DNA of 64,000 nucleotides, from NCBI RefSeq assembly GCF_020819595.1, contig NZ_JAJHNP010000032.1, positions 1 to 64,000 on the forward strand, written 5' to 3'. Positions 31,398 through 40,254 of this stretch are shown one piece after another. How positions within the stretch are numbered: the stretch's first letter is position 1; the number at the start of each line of letters is the position of its first letter. The notes under the pieces were generated by a model, which was not told the DNA's origin, did not search any database, and was given only the letters and a program-made list of their open reading frames with translations. The stretch comes from Streptomyces barringtoniae (GTDB lineage: Bacteria; Actinomycetota; Actinomycetes; Streptomycetales; Streptomycetaceae). The translations under genes were made by a program, and so were the position numbers.

Positions 31398-34315
31398 GCG
31401 ACCGCCACCGCCTCCGTACGGCTCGCGGCGCCCAGCTTGGCCAGGATGTTGGAGACGTGCACACTCGCCGTCTTGCCGCTGATGAACAGCTCCTCGCCGA
31501 TCTGCCGGTTGCTGCGGCCCCGCGCGAGGAGCCGCAGTACGTCCTGCTCCCGGGCGGTCAGCGGCGCGGCACCGGCCGTGCCGGTCGCGGTGACGGCGGT
31601 GAGACGGCCCCGGCGGGTCAGCGCGTCGATCCGCTCCAGCAGCGGTGCCGCACCCAGCGTGGCCGCCGTCGCCCTCGCCGCACGCGCCTGCTCCGCCGCC
31701 TCCGTGCGCCGCTCGACGGACAGCAGCGCCTCCGCGTACCGCACCCGGCAGCGCGCCTGCTCGTACACGTCGCCGTACGCGAACGCGGAGACCGCCTTCT
31801 CCCAGGCCGCCGGATCCGGGCCGGAGGCGGCCGTCGTCCACTCCGCCTCGGCGCGGGCCAGCCAGGCCTGGCCCTCCGGGCCCTGCGGACGGCCCTCCTC
31901 GTCCCCCGCGGCCGAGGCCCGCGCCTGCTCCACCAGCTCGGTCGCGGTGTCCGCCCAGCGGCGCAGCGCCGGCGCGTCCCCGGCACGCCGCAGGTGCACG
32001 GTCCGGTCGGCGACCGCCGTGAGGCAGAGCGCGGCCAGCCGGACGGTGACGTCGGGCCGCCGCCCCGAGACGTCGCCCAGCGCGGCGAGCGTCGCCCGCA
32101 TCCGCTCAACGGCCGCCTCCGGGGCGCCGCGCAGCGCGGCCGCGTCGGTGAGGGCGATACCGGCCACCAGGGTGCCCATCCAGTTGAACGGCCCCTCCAG
32201 CAAGGCCTCGGCCCGCTCGAGGGCCCCGGCGTCGCCCCGCGCGACCGCCACGTACAGCGCGGGACCCGCCGCGAAGGCACCCGTGGCGGGCAGCTGGGCC
32301 TCGGCCTCGGCCGCCGCGCCGAGGCACGCGTCCCACCGGCCGAGCGTGTACAGCGCCAGCAGCTGGAGGTACCGCATCTCCAGCGGATACGGCGAGGACA
32401 GCAGCCCGGTCCGGCGGGCCCGCTCCAGCGCCTCGGCCAGCAGGGGCAGGCAGGCCTCCGGATCACCGGCTTCCAGACGGCTGATGGCCTGGTTGAACAG
32501 CGCGCGCATCTCCACCGGACCGTGCCCGGCGGACCGCGCCAGCTCCCGGGCCCGCCGCAGTCTGTCCCGGCCTTCGTCGGAGCGCCGGCCGCCGCCTTCG
32601 AGATTGGCCAGGGAGATCAGCAGGTCGGCCTGGGCGTCGGCCATGCCCAGCTCCTCGGCGACGCGCAGGGCGCGGTGGGCGATGCTCAGGGCTGTCTCGT
32701 CCGCGCCGAGGTGACGGGCCGCCATGACGTGGGTGGCCGCCGCCCACACCCAGGTCCGCGAGGGCGGCTCGGCGGGGATGAGCGCCAGTGCCTCGCTGCT
32801 GTACCGGAAGGCGGCCTGCAGCCGGTCCACGTGGAGCAGGTTGCCGGCCAGGGTGTAGCGGATCCGGGCGGCGAGCGCGGAGTCGGCGTCCTCGCCGACC
32901 TCGGCGAGCGCGGCCCGCGTCAGGGAGACCGCTCGATGGGAGTCGCCGGCCTGCGCGGCCGCGGCGGAGGCCCGCAGGGTCAGTGTGACGGGCGCGATCC
33001 CGTCGGCGCACGGCCGTTCCCCGGCCGGCACCGACGACCACAGGTCCAGGGCCGTCTCCAGATGCCGCAACTCCTCGGCCGGCGCGCCCAGCCGCCGGGC
33101 GTGGTCGGCCGCCTCCAGACAGGCGGTGAGCGCCCCCGGCAGGTCGTGGCTCTCGCGGGCGTGGTGGGCGCGCTCGGCGGCGGTCTCCGGGGCGCGGCCG
33201 CGGGCGGCGAGCAGCCGGGCGTACGCCCCGTGCAGCCGGGACCGCTCGCCGGGCAGCAGGTCGGCGTAGACCGCCTCGCGGGTGAGGGCGTGCCGGAAGG
33301 CGTAGGTGTCGCCGTCCCCGGGCACGAGCAGCTGCCGTCCGACGGCCTCGCGCAGCGCCGCCTCCAGCTCGTCCTCGGGGAGCCCGGCCGCCTCGCGCAG
33401 CAGGTCGTGCTCCACCCGGCGACCGGCCACTGCGGCGGTGCGCAGCACCTGCTGGGCGGTCTCGGCCAGCTGCTCGACCCGGATGAGCAGCAGGTCCGCG
33501 AGCCCGCTGGGCACGCCGTCGGCGTCCGGGCCGGCCGCCGCGAACAGCTCCTGCGCGTAGAACGCGTTGCCCTCCGCGCGGGCCACGATGCCGCGTACGA
33601 CGGCCTCGGGCAGCGGGCGGTCCTCCAGGGCCCGCACCAGCCGCGCGACCTCCGGATCGGGCAGCGGCCGCAGCTCCAGACGCTCCACGGCCGGCAGCCG
33701 GACCAGTTCGGCGAGCAGCGGGCGCAGCGGGTGGCGGCGATGCAGATCGTCCGCCCGGTAGGAGGCGAGGACCGCGAGGCGCCGCTCCTGGCCGCCGCCC
33801 GGCCGGTGCAGCAAGCCCCGGCTGAGCAGGAAGCGCAGCAGGTCCCGGGAGGACTGGTCGGCCCAGTGCAGATCCTCCAGGACCAGCAGCAGCGGCGCCA
33901 CGGCGGCCAGTTCGGCCAGCAGCCCCGCGACGTCCTCGAACAGCCGCAGCCGCCCGTCCGGGCCGCCCGCCGGGTCCGTGCCCGCGCCCAGCAGCCGGTC
34001 CACCGCCGGATGCGCGGCCAGCACCGATGAGAAGCGTGCGTCGGCGGCGAGCACGCCGAGGATCTCGGTGAACGGCAGATACGGCAGACCCACGTCGCCG
34101 AGGTCCACACAGTGCCCGGTGACCACGGTGCTCCCCGCCCGCGCCGCCCGCCCCGCGACCTCGTCCAGCAGCCGTGTCTTGCCGACCCCCGCGTCACCGG
34201 CGAGCAGCACCGCCCGCGCCGCACCGGCCCGGGCACGCTCCAGCACGCCCATGAGCCGGGCGAGTTCCTCGTCCCGCCCGATCAACGGCGGGGCACTGAA
34301 GGCGATCTGTGACAC
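31352..34315 (-). CDS. LuxR-family regulator of the large ATP-binding (LAL) type
   Basis: A 987-residue regulator. The N-terminal AAA/ATPase has LIGRDEELARL, Walker A LLAGDAGVGKTRL at 38-50 and Walker B LLLVLEDLHWAD at 142-152. A long helical, TPR-like middle follows. The C-terminal 65 residues are a LuxR/GerE helix-turn-helix (LTAREQDVLRLLARGRSNRQ then IGEELFISGKTASVHVSNIL). LALs often switch on secondary metabolism or sugar use; no cluster here identifies its targets. GTG 34315 is chosen because the ATPase domain starts immediately; about 74 in-frame residues upstream are not conserved-looking. Confidence 0.92.
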   Translation of the reverse strand: MSQIAFSAPPLIGRDEELARLMGVLERARAGAARAVLLAGDAGVGKTRLLDEVAGRAARAGSTVVTGHCVDLGDVGLPYLPFTEILGVLAADARFSSVLAAHPAVDRLLGAGTDPAGGPDGRLRLFEDVAGLLAELAAVAPLLLVLEDLHWADQSSRDLLRFLLSRGLLHRPGGGQERRLAVLASYRADDLHRRHPLRPLLAELVRLPAVERLELRPLPDPEVARLVRALEDRPLPEAVVRGIVARAEGNAFYAQELFAAAGPDADGVPSGLADLLLIRVEQLAETAQQVLRTAAVAGRRVEHDLLREAAGLPEDELEAALREAVGRQLLVPGDGDTYAFRHALTREAVYADLLPGERSRLHGAYARLLAARGRAPETAAERAHHARESHDLPGALTACLEAADHARRLGAPAEELRHLETALDLWSSVPAGERPCADGIAPVTLTLRASAAAAQAGDSHRAVSLTRAALAEVGEDADSALAARIRYTLAGNLLHVDRLQAAFRYSSEALALIPAEPPSRTWVWAAATHVMAARHLGADETALSIAHRALRVAEELGMADAQADLLISLANLEGGGRRSDEGRDRLRRARELARSAGHGPVEMRALFNQAISRLEAGDPEACLPLLAEALERARRTGLLSSPYPLEMRYLQLLALYTLGRWDACLGAAAEAEAQLPATGAFAAGPALYVAVARGDAGALERAEALLEGPFNWMGTLVAGIALTDAAALRGAPEAAVERMRATLAALGDVSGRRPDVTVRLAALCLTAVADRTVHLRRAGDAPALRRWADTATELVEQARASAAGDEEGRPQGPEGQAWLARAEAEWTTAASGPDPAAWEKAVSAFAYGDVYEQARCRVRYAEALLSVERRTEAAEQARAARATAATLGAAPLLERIDALTRRGRLTAVTATGTAGAAPLTAREQDVLRLLARGRSNRQIGEELFISGKTASVHVSNILAKLGAASRTEAVAVAYRRGLIAPEPTGAG

Positions 34316-34395
34316 GCCCCATCCTGACACGCTGAGCGACCGAACGAGGCACCCGCAGTCGCCGTCCGCAGAGAAGCCGCCGAGCCGGCAGGTGC

Positions 34396-34749
34396 TCAAC
34401 CCCGAAGCGTCTCCGCCCAGTTCCTCGGCACCCGCCCCGCAGGGCCCGGCACCGGCTGATCGGCGGGATGACTGTCGGGCGGGGCCAGCCCCGGACCCGA
34501 GGTGAACAACTCCTCCGCGGCGTAGTCCCAGAACCACTCCTCACCCGGTTCGAAGCTCTGGATCACCGGATGCCCCGTGGCGTGGTAATGCGCGGTGGCG
34601 TGCTTCGCGGGCGAGTCGTCGCAGCAGCCGATGTGCCCGCACTGCGCGCACCGGCGCAGATGGAACCACCAGCCGCCGGCCTCCTCGCACTCCGCACAGC
34701 CGGTGCCGCTGGGCGGGACGTTCACGTCGAACCCCTCGACTCTTCTCAT
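34396..34749 (-). CDS. UBP-type zinc-finger protein
   Basis: A 117-residue protein with a ZnF-UBP domain: CAECEEAGGWWFHLRRCAQC, GHIGCCDDSPAKHATAHYH and TGHPVIQSFEPGEEW give the Cys/His zinc ligands. In eukaryotes this fold binds the ubiquitin C terminus; bacteria have no ubiquitin, and the bacterial role is unknown. The C-terminal third is Pro-rich and probably disordered. ATG 34749 overlaps the upstream kinase stop by 4 bp (ATGA). Third gene of the flavoreductase-kinase operon. Confidence 0.88.
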   Translation of the reverse strand: MRRVEGFDVNVPPSGTGCAECEEAGGWWFHLRRCAQCGHIGCCDDSPAKHATAHYHATGHPVIQSFEPGEEWFWDYAAEELFTSGPGLAPPDSHPADQPVPGPAGRVPRNWAETLRG

Positions 34750-36215
34750 ACGGCTTCCTCCGCTTGCTCGATGGACGTGTCCGGGACCTCGGCGGTCAAC
34801 GGCAGCAGCACCTGGAAGCGGGTGTCGCCGGGCACGGACTCCACGCGCAGGCTGCCGTGGTGCTTGTTGACGACGATCCGCCAGGAGATGTCCAGGCCCA
34901 GCCCGGTGCCCTCGCCGACCGGTTTGGTGGTGAAGAACGGGTCGAAGATCCGGTCCTTGATCTCGGGTGGGACGCCGGGCCCGGTGTCCTGGAACTCCAC
35001 GAGCAGCCGCTCGTGGTCGAGCGCGGTCCGCACGGTCAGCGTGCCCGCGCCGCCCGCGCCGTTGATGGCGGACACCGCGTTGTCGATCAGGTTGGTCCAC
35101 ACCTGGTTCAGCTCCGCCGGATAGGCGGGCACCGGCGGGAGGGTGCGGTCGTACTCCTTCACGACCTCGATGCCTGCGCCGATCTTGCCGGAGAGCATCA
35201 GCAGGGTGCTGTCGAGGAGTTCGTGCACGTCCACCACGCGGTAGGGCGCCCGGTCCAGCTGCGAGTACTGCTTGGCCGCGTCGACGAGATGCGAGATGCG
35301 GGTGGTGGAGTCCTCGATCTCGTTCATCAACAGCTCGGTCTCGATGGTGTAGTTGAGCCAGCCGACCGCACCGGCGAGGATCTCCTCGTCCACGGCCGCC
35401 GCGACCTGTTCCAGCCAGTCGACGTCGAGTCCGGCCTGCACGAAGGTCGGCGCCACCTGCCAGGCCTGGGCGATGTCGTGGTCCTCCAGCCAGTCGGTGA
35501 GCAGGTCCTCACGGTCGGCGGCCTCCAGCGGACTGAGCACCGGAGCCTTGGCGACCCGTTCGGCGGTGCGCTCCTGGATCTCGATCAGGCTCGCCAGCGC
35601 GTCACGGGAGAAGGGGCCTTCGGCGATCACGGCGAGCTTGCGCCGCATCTTCGCGATCCGTTCGCGCAGCGTGGCCGTCGCCCGTACGGCCGCCGCAGCG
35701 GGGTTGTTGAGCTCGTGCGTGAGCCCGGCCGACAGCGAACCCAGCGCCAGCAGCCGCTCCTGCTGCCCGATCGCCGCCTGGGTGCGCTTGGACCCGAAGA
35801 ACAGGCCCTCCAGCAGGTGCACGGCCATCGGGAACCACTCGGTCATGACGTCGGCGAAGATGTCCGCCGGCAGCACGAAGAACCGCGTCGGCTCCGTCAC
35901 CCGCATCGAGTTGTTGTAGACCTGCGGCACCCGGTCGCCGAGGTAGGCCTGCATCGCGCCCGCGTACACGCCGCGCTGCGAGGTGCGGGTGACCTCCACG
36001 TCGTCGCCGCCGACCCGGCGGGAGAGCACCACCGTGCCCTCGATCATCACGAAGAAGCAGGTCGCCGGGTCGCCTTCGGTGTACACCGGACCGGGCTCGA
36101 ACAGCTCCACCCGCCCCGCGCTGCACAACCGGCCCAGCTGCTCGGGGCTCACCTTCTCGAAGAGGAACAGCGAGCCGATCTCCTTGGGGCTGCACGGCAT
36201 GATCTGCCCGCTCAT
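34746..36215 (-). CDS. histidine kinase with N-terminal cyclic-nucleotide-binding domain
   Basis: A 489-residue soluble sensor. Residues 10-140 form a CAP-like cyclic-nucleotide domain (ELFEPGPVYTEGDPATCFFV). An H box follows, GLTHELNNPAAAAVR with phosphoacceptor H167, then a long helical insertion (about 185-330), and the ATPase domain with N box NLIDNAVSAI, G1 DTGPGVP, and G2 GEGTGLGL. No transmembrane helix is seen, so the signal is internal. ATG 36215 has AGGAG upstream and starts 16 bases after the flavoreductase stop. The partner receiver is probably the one fused to that flavoreductase. Confidence 0.88.
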   Translation of the reverse strand: MSGQIMPCSPKEIGSLFLFEKVSPEQLGRLCSAGRVELFEPGPVYTEGDPATCFFVMIEGTVVLSRRVGGDDVEVTRTSQRGVYAGAMQAYLGDRVPQVYNNSMRVTEPTRFFVLPADIFADVMTEWFPMAVHLLEGLFFGSKRTQAAIGQQERLLALGSLSAGLTHELNNPAAAAVRATATLRERIAKMRRKLAVIAEGPFSRDALASLIEIQERTAERVAKAPVLSPLEAADREDLLTDWLEDHDIAQAWQVAPTFVQAGLDVDWLEQVAAAVDEEILAGAVGWLNYTIETELLMNEIEDSTTRISHLVDAAKQYSQLDRAPYRVVDVHELLDSTLLMLSGKIGAGIEVVKEYDRTLPPVPAYPAELNQVWTNLIDNAVSAINGAGGAGTLTVRTALDHERLLVEFQDTGPGVPPEIKDRIFDPFFTTKPVGEGTGLGLDISWRIVVNKHHGSLRVESVPGDTRFQVLLPLTAEVPDTSIEQAEEAV

Positions 36216-36231
36216 GACTGCTCCTGATCGT

Positions 36232-37908
36232 TCATGACTGTTCCAGATACCGGTGGACGAGCATCACGGCCATGGCTCCCTCGCCGACGGCGGACGCGAC
36301 CCGCTTGGCGGACTCGGCACGCGCGTCACCCGCCACGAACACGCCGGGGACGCTGGTCTCCAGGTGGTACGGCGGACGGTCCAGCTCCCAGCCGGCCGGC
36401 GGCCGCCCGTCGGCGGTCAGATCGGGCCCGGCCAGGATGAACCCGCGCTCGTCGCGCAGCACCGCGTCGCCCAGCCAGTCGGTCAGCGGGGCGGCGCCGA
36501 TGAACACGAACACCCAGTGCGCGTCGACCCGTTCACTCTCCCCGGTCACGGTGTGTCGCAGCGTCAGCTGCTCCAGGCGCTCCGAGCCGTGCGCCGCGTC
36601 CACGACCGTGTGCGGGCGCACCGAGATGTTCGGCGCCTCGTTGATCTGCTGGATCAGGTAGTGTGACATCGAGGCCGACAGGTCGGGGCCGCGCACCAGC
36701 AGCGTCACCGACTTCGCGCCCCGCGACAGGTACATCGCCGCCTGACCCGCGGAGTTGGCGCCGCCGACGATGTAGATGTCCTGCCCCTGGCAGGAGGCGG
36801 CCTCGGTCAGCGCCGAGCCGTAGAACACCCCGCAGCCGGTCAGATCCATGCAGCCGGCGGCCTCCAGCTGCCGGTACTGCACGCCGGTCGCGAGGATCAC
36901 GCTGTGCGCGGCGATCGCCGAGCCGTCCGCGAACCGTACGACCCGGGCGGCGCCGTTGACCTCGAGTCCCGTCACCTCACGGGTGGTCAGGATCTCCGCG
37001 CCGAACTTGGCCGCCTGCCGGCGCGCCCGCTCGGTGAGCTGGGCGCCGGAGACGCCGTCGGGGAAGCCCAGGTAGTTCTCGATCCGGGAGCTCTGCCCGG
37101 CCTGCCCGCCGGTCGCCGACCGCTCCACCAGCACGGTTCTGAGCCCCTCGGAGGCCCCGTACACGGCCGCGCCGAGCCCGGCCGGCCCGCCGCCGATCAC
37201 TATGAGGTCGTAGAAGTCGGCCGTCGGCGTCGTCGCCAGCCCCACCCGCGCCGCCAGCTCGGGCGCCTCCGGCTCGACCAGGGTGCCGCCGTCCGGCGTG
37301 ATCACCACCGGCAGCCGCCGCCCGTCCTGCCCGGCGGCCGCCAGCAGCCGCTGCCCCTCGGGCTCCTCCACCGAGTACCAGCGGTACGGCACCTGGTTGC
37401 GGGCCAGGAACTCGCGCACGTCCGAGGACCGCGCCGACCAGCGGTGTCCGACGACCTTGGTGCTGGGCACGGGCCGGTAGCCGCTGGTGCGCCACGCCTG
37501 GAGCAGGTCGTCGAGCACCGGATAGAGCTTCTCCTCCGGCGGATCCCAGGGCTTGAGCAGATAGTGATCGAGATCGACGACGTTGATCGCGTCGATGGCG
37601 GCATTGGTGTCCGCGTACGCGGTCAGCAGCACCCGCCGCGCCCCCGGGTAGACGTCCAGCGCCTGTTCCAGGAACTCGATGCCGTTCATCTGCGGCATGC
37701 GGAAATCGGCCAGGATCACCGCCACCAGGTCGCCGCGCAGCTTCAGCTCGCGCAGCGCCTCGAGCGCGGACTCCCCGGACTCCGCACGCACGATCCGGTA
37801 CGACTCGCCGTAGCGCCGCCGCAGATCGCGGGCGACGGCACGGGAGACCCCCGGGTCGTCGTCCACGGTCAGGATGACGGTCCGCGCTGTGTCGGCGGCC
37901 TGTGCCAT
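36232..37908 (-). CDS. response-regulator receiver fused to a thioredoxin-reductase-like flavoprotein
   Basis: A 558-residue fusion. Residues 9-135 are a receiver domain with acidic VDDDPG, phosphoacceptor D68 (ADFRMPQMNG), T97 and K119. Residues 145-220 look glutaredoxin/thioredoxin-like without a CxxC. Residues 232-558 are a TrxR-like FAD/NAD(P) reductase (GGGPAGLGAAVYG; VGGANSAGQAAM; VFVAGDARAESAKRVASAVG). The redox CxxC of true thioredoxin reductases is absent: the site reads GCGVFYGSA, although C353 and C359 are nearby. The output of this receiver would thus be an enzyme instead of DNA binding. ATG 37908 follows GGGAG. First gene of the operon. Confidence 0.88.
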   Translation of the reverse strand: MAQAADTARTVILTVDDDPGVSRAVARDLRRRYGESYRIVRAESGESALEALRELKLRGDLVAVILADFRMPQMNGIEFLEQALDVYPGARRVLLTAYADTNAAIDAINVVDLDHYLLKPWDPPEEKLYPVLDDLLQAWRTSGYRPVPSTKVVGHRWSARSSDVREFLARNQVPYRWYSVEEPEGQRLLAAAGQDGRRLPVVITPDGGTLVEPEAPELAARVGLATTPTADFYDLIVIGGGPAGLGAAVYGASEGLRTVLVERSATGGQAGQSSRIENYLGFPDGVSGAQLTERARRQAAKFGAEILTTREVTGLEVNGAARVVRFADGSAIAAHSVILATGVQYRQLEAAGCMDLTGCGVFYGSALTEAASCQGQDIYIVGGANSAGQAAMYLSRGAKSVTLLVRGPDLSASMSHYLIQQINEAPNISVRPHTVVDAAHGSERLEQLTLRHTVTGESERVDAHWVFVFIGAAPLTDWLGDAVLRDERGFILAGPDLTADGRPPAGWELDRPPYHLETSVPGVFVAGDARAESAKRVASAVGEGAMAVMLVHRYLEQS

Positions 37909-38119
37909 ACGTCTCCCACCCCGAGCGTTTGGTCCCACGGGTCGGTGTCGTGGGGACCACCGCACCGGTTCGCAGCCATCGTATGTTCGATCGGGCGGGT
38001 TCGCTTCGGATGGGGCGACGACCCTGATCGGGCCCGGTGCTCCCCGGACAGCGGAACTCGTTGCCCGGTGCCCGATAGTGGGCACCAGCACCACGAGGGC
38101 GGCGACGAGGAGGCCACGC
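37909..38119. promoter_or_regulatory. divergent promoter region (flavoreductase operon / universal stress protein)
   Basis: A 211-bp gap between two divergent starts. The run CGTATGTTCGATCGGGCGGGTTCG-like stretch at about 37979-38005 is the AT-richest part and may carry promoter boxes. No clear palindromic operator is seen. Confidence 0.4.
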
Positions 38120-38986
38120 ATGACACGCCCGATCACGGCAGGGGTGGACGACAGTCAGGAGAGCCTGGCCGCGCTGGACTGGGCGGGCCGGGAGGCCGTA
38201 CGCCGTGGGCTGCCGCTGCGCGTGGTGCACGCCTGGCGGTACGCGCAGTCGCTCACCACCGCCGACCGGGACACCCAGCACGGATGGGTGTCGGAGGGCG
38301 TGGCGGAGGCCGTGCGGGCCGTCTCCGGGCGGCATCGGGCGCTCGAGGTGAGTGTCGACGTGGTCGAGGGCGAGGCCGTACACGAGCTGGCCCGTGCCGC
38401 GGCGGAGGCGGAGATGCTGGTCCTGGGCTCGCGCGGGCACGGGCCCGTCCTCGGGTTCCTGCTGGGCTCGGTCGGCCAGCAGGTGATCGCGGAGGCGAGC
38501 CGGCCGGTGGTCCTGGTGCGGGCCGGGGACCAGCCGGCGGCCGAGGCCGCGGGGCGGGACGTCGTCGTCGGCCAGCACGGCGACCCCGAGGACAGCGCGG
38601 AGACCCTGCGGTTCGCGTTCGAGACGGCGGCGGCCCGCGGCGCGGCCGTACGGGCCGTACGGGCGTGGACCCTGCCACCGGTCTTCGCCTACAGCCCCGG
38701 CTCGCTCAGGCTCCTCGACGACGCGGGCGGTCTCGAACCCTACGAGCGGCAGGCGCTGGCCGACGCGCTCAGGCCCTGGCGGGAGCGGTTCCCGGAGGTG
38801 CCCGTGGCCGAACAGGTCGAGATGGGCAGCGCGGGCCAGGTGCTGCTCTCGGCAGCCGGCCGGGCCCAGCTGATGGTCGTCGGGCGCCGGGCGCACCGTA
38901 CGGCCGTGGGCGCCCGGATCGGTTCGGTCGCGCACGGGATGCTGCACCACGCCGAATGCCCGGTCGCCGTGGTCCCGCACGAGTGA
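38120..38986 (+). CDS. tandem universal stress protein (UspA-type)
   Basis: A 288-residue protein with two Usp domains. The first (1-145) has the ATP-binding signature GSRGHGPVLGFLLGSVGQQV. The second (about 150-288) retains VVGRRAHRTAVGARIGSVAH. It begins with ITAGVDDSQESLAALDWAG, a standard Usp start. Such proteins support survival under stress or hypoxia; the exact mechanism is unclear. ATG 38120 follows GAGGAGG. It is divergent from the flavoreductase operon, which is consistent with a common stress or redox theme. Confidence 0.9.
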   Translation: MTRPITAGVDDSQESLAALDWAGREAVRRGLPLRVVHAWRYAQSLTTADRDTQHGWVSEGVAEAVRAVSGRHRALEVSVDVVEGEAVHELARAAAEAEMLVLGSRGHGPVLGFLLGSVGQQVIAEASRPVVLVRAGDQPAAEAAGRDVVVGQHGDPEDSAETLRFAFETAAARGAAVRAVRAWTLPPVFAYSPGSLRLLDDAGGLEPYERQALADALRPWRERFPEVPVAEQVEMGSAGQVLLSAAGRAQLMVVGRRAHRTAVGARIGSVAHGMLHHAECPVAVVPHE

Positions 38987-38987
38987 G

Positions 38988-40223
38988 CTACTCGGCCTCG
39001 GCCGGCTCCAGGGTGGCCCGCGCCCTCGGCAGGACGTTCTCGATGTAGTCCTGCACGGCCGTGTCGAGGCCTATGTCGTGCTGGGCGCGCTCGGACAGGT
39101 ACCAGCGGTGTTCCAGGAGTTCGTGGTAGATCTCGGCCGGGTCCATGGCACCGCGCAGCTGAAGCGGTACGGCCCGCACGGTGGGCCGGAACACGTCCCG
39201 CACCCACCGGTGGGCCAGGACCTCCGGGCGGGCGGCGAGCGGATCGCCGGGCGCGTAGTCGTCCTGGGTGGCCATCCAGCTCTCCAGGTCGTTCAGCAGC
39301 CGCCGCGCCTGGTTCTCCTCGGCGTCCAGGCCGGTCAGCCGCAGCAGCTGGCGCTGGTGGTGGCCCGCGTCGACCACCTTCGGCACGAAGGTGACCGTGT
39401 CGCCGTTGGAGGAGTGCTCGATCTGCATCTCGGCCACGTCGAAGCCCAGCTCGTTCAGCCGCCGGATCCGGCGTTCGATGTAGTGGTACTTGCCTGCCGG
39501 GTACACCGAGGTGCGGGTCAGTTCCTGCCACAGGCCCTGGTACCGGGTGCAGATCTCGTGCCCGAACTCCACCGGGTCGACGGACGGGTGCAGCGCCCCG
39601 GACGCCTCCAGGTCCAGCAGCTCGCCGCTGATGTTCACCCGGGCCAGGTCCAGGTCGTACTCCCGCTGCCCGGGGCTGAGCCGGGGGTGCAGGTCGCCCG
39701 TCTCGGCGTCGACCAGATAGGCGGCGTAGGCGCCCGCGTCCCGCCGGAAGAGCGTGTTGGACAGCGAGCAGTCGCCCCACGCGAACCCGGCCAGGTGCAG
39801 CCGCACCAGCAGCACGGCGAGGGCGTCCATCAGACGGTGCATGGTCGCCGGGCGCATGGTCGTCTCGAACATCGAGCGGTACGGCTGCGAGCCGCGCAGA
39901 TGCCGGGTCACCAGCACCGGCTCCAGCGGGGCGCCGTCGCGGTCGGTGCGGCCGGTGATCACCGCGAGCGGGTCGACGGCGGGGATGCCCAGCCGGTCCA
40001 GGTCGCGCAGCAGCTCGTACTCGCGCAGCGCGGGCCGCTCGGCCAGCTCCTTCACGGCGATCACCTCGTCACCGGCGTGCGCGTACCGCACGACGTGCCG
40101 GGAGATGCCCCTCGGCAGCGGCACGAGGTACTCCTCGGGCCACTCCTCCAGGGGAACGTCCCAGGGCAGGGCGAGCAGGAGCGCGGGGTGCTCCGGGTTC
40201 GTGGCGCTGATCTGCAAGGCCAT
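38988..40223 (-). CDS. DUF4032 / LPS-kinase-like protein
   Basis: A 411-residue protein with a kinase-like core (about 55-200): VIAVKELAERPALREYELL supplies a Lys-Glu pair, WGDCSLSNTLFR resembles a catalytic loop, and YLVDAETGD a metal-binding Asp. The second half matches the DUF4032 arrangement. Function is not established; a small-molecule kinase is a reasonable guess. ATG 40223 begins the conserved MALQISATNPEHPALLL. It ends one base from the universal stress protein stop (convergent). Confidence 0.8.
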   Translation of the reverse strand: MALQISATNPEHPALLLALPWDVPLEEWPEEYLVPLPRGISRHVVRYAHAGDEVIAVKELAERPALREYELLRDLDRLGIPAVDPLAVITGRTDRDGAPLEPVLVTRHLRGSQPYRSMFETTMRPATMHRLMDALAVLLVRLHLAGFAWGDCSLSNTLFRRDAGAYAAYLVDAETGDLHPRLSPGQREYDLDLARVNISGELLDLEASGALHPSVDPVEFGHEICTRYQGLWQELTRTSVYPAGKYHYIERRIRRLNELGFDVAEMQIEHSSNGDTVTFVPKVVDAGHHQRQLLRLTGLDAEENQARRLLNDLESWMATQDDYAPGDPLAARPEVLAHRWVRDVFRPTVRAVPLQLRGAMDPAEIYHELLEHRWYLSERAQHDIGLDTAVQDYIENVLPRARATLEPAEAE

Positions 40224-40254
40224 GGCACGAACCCTAAGGCCCCGGCCGGCTGTT

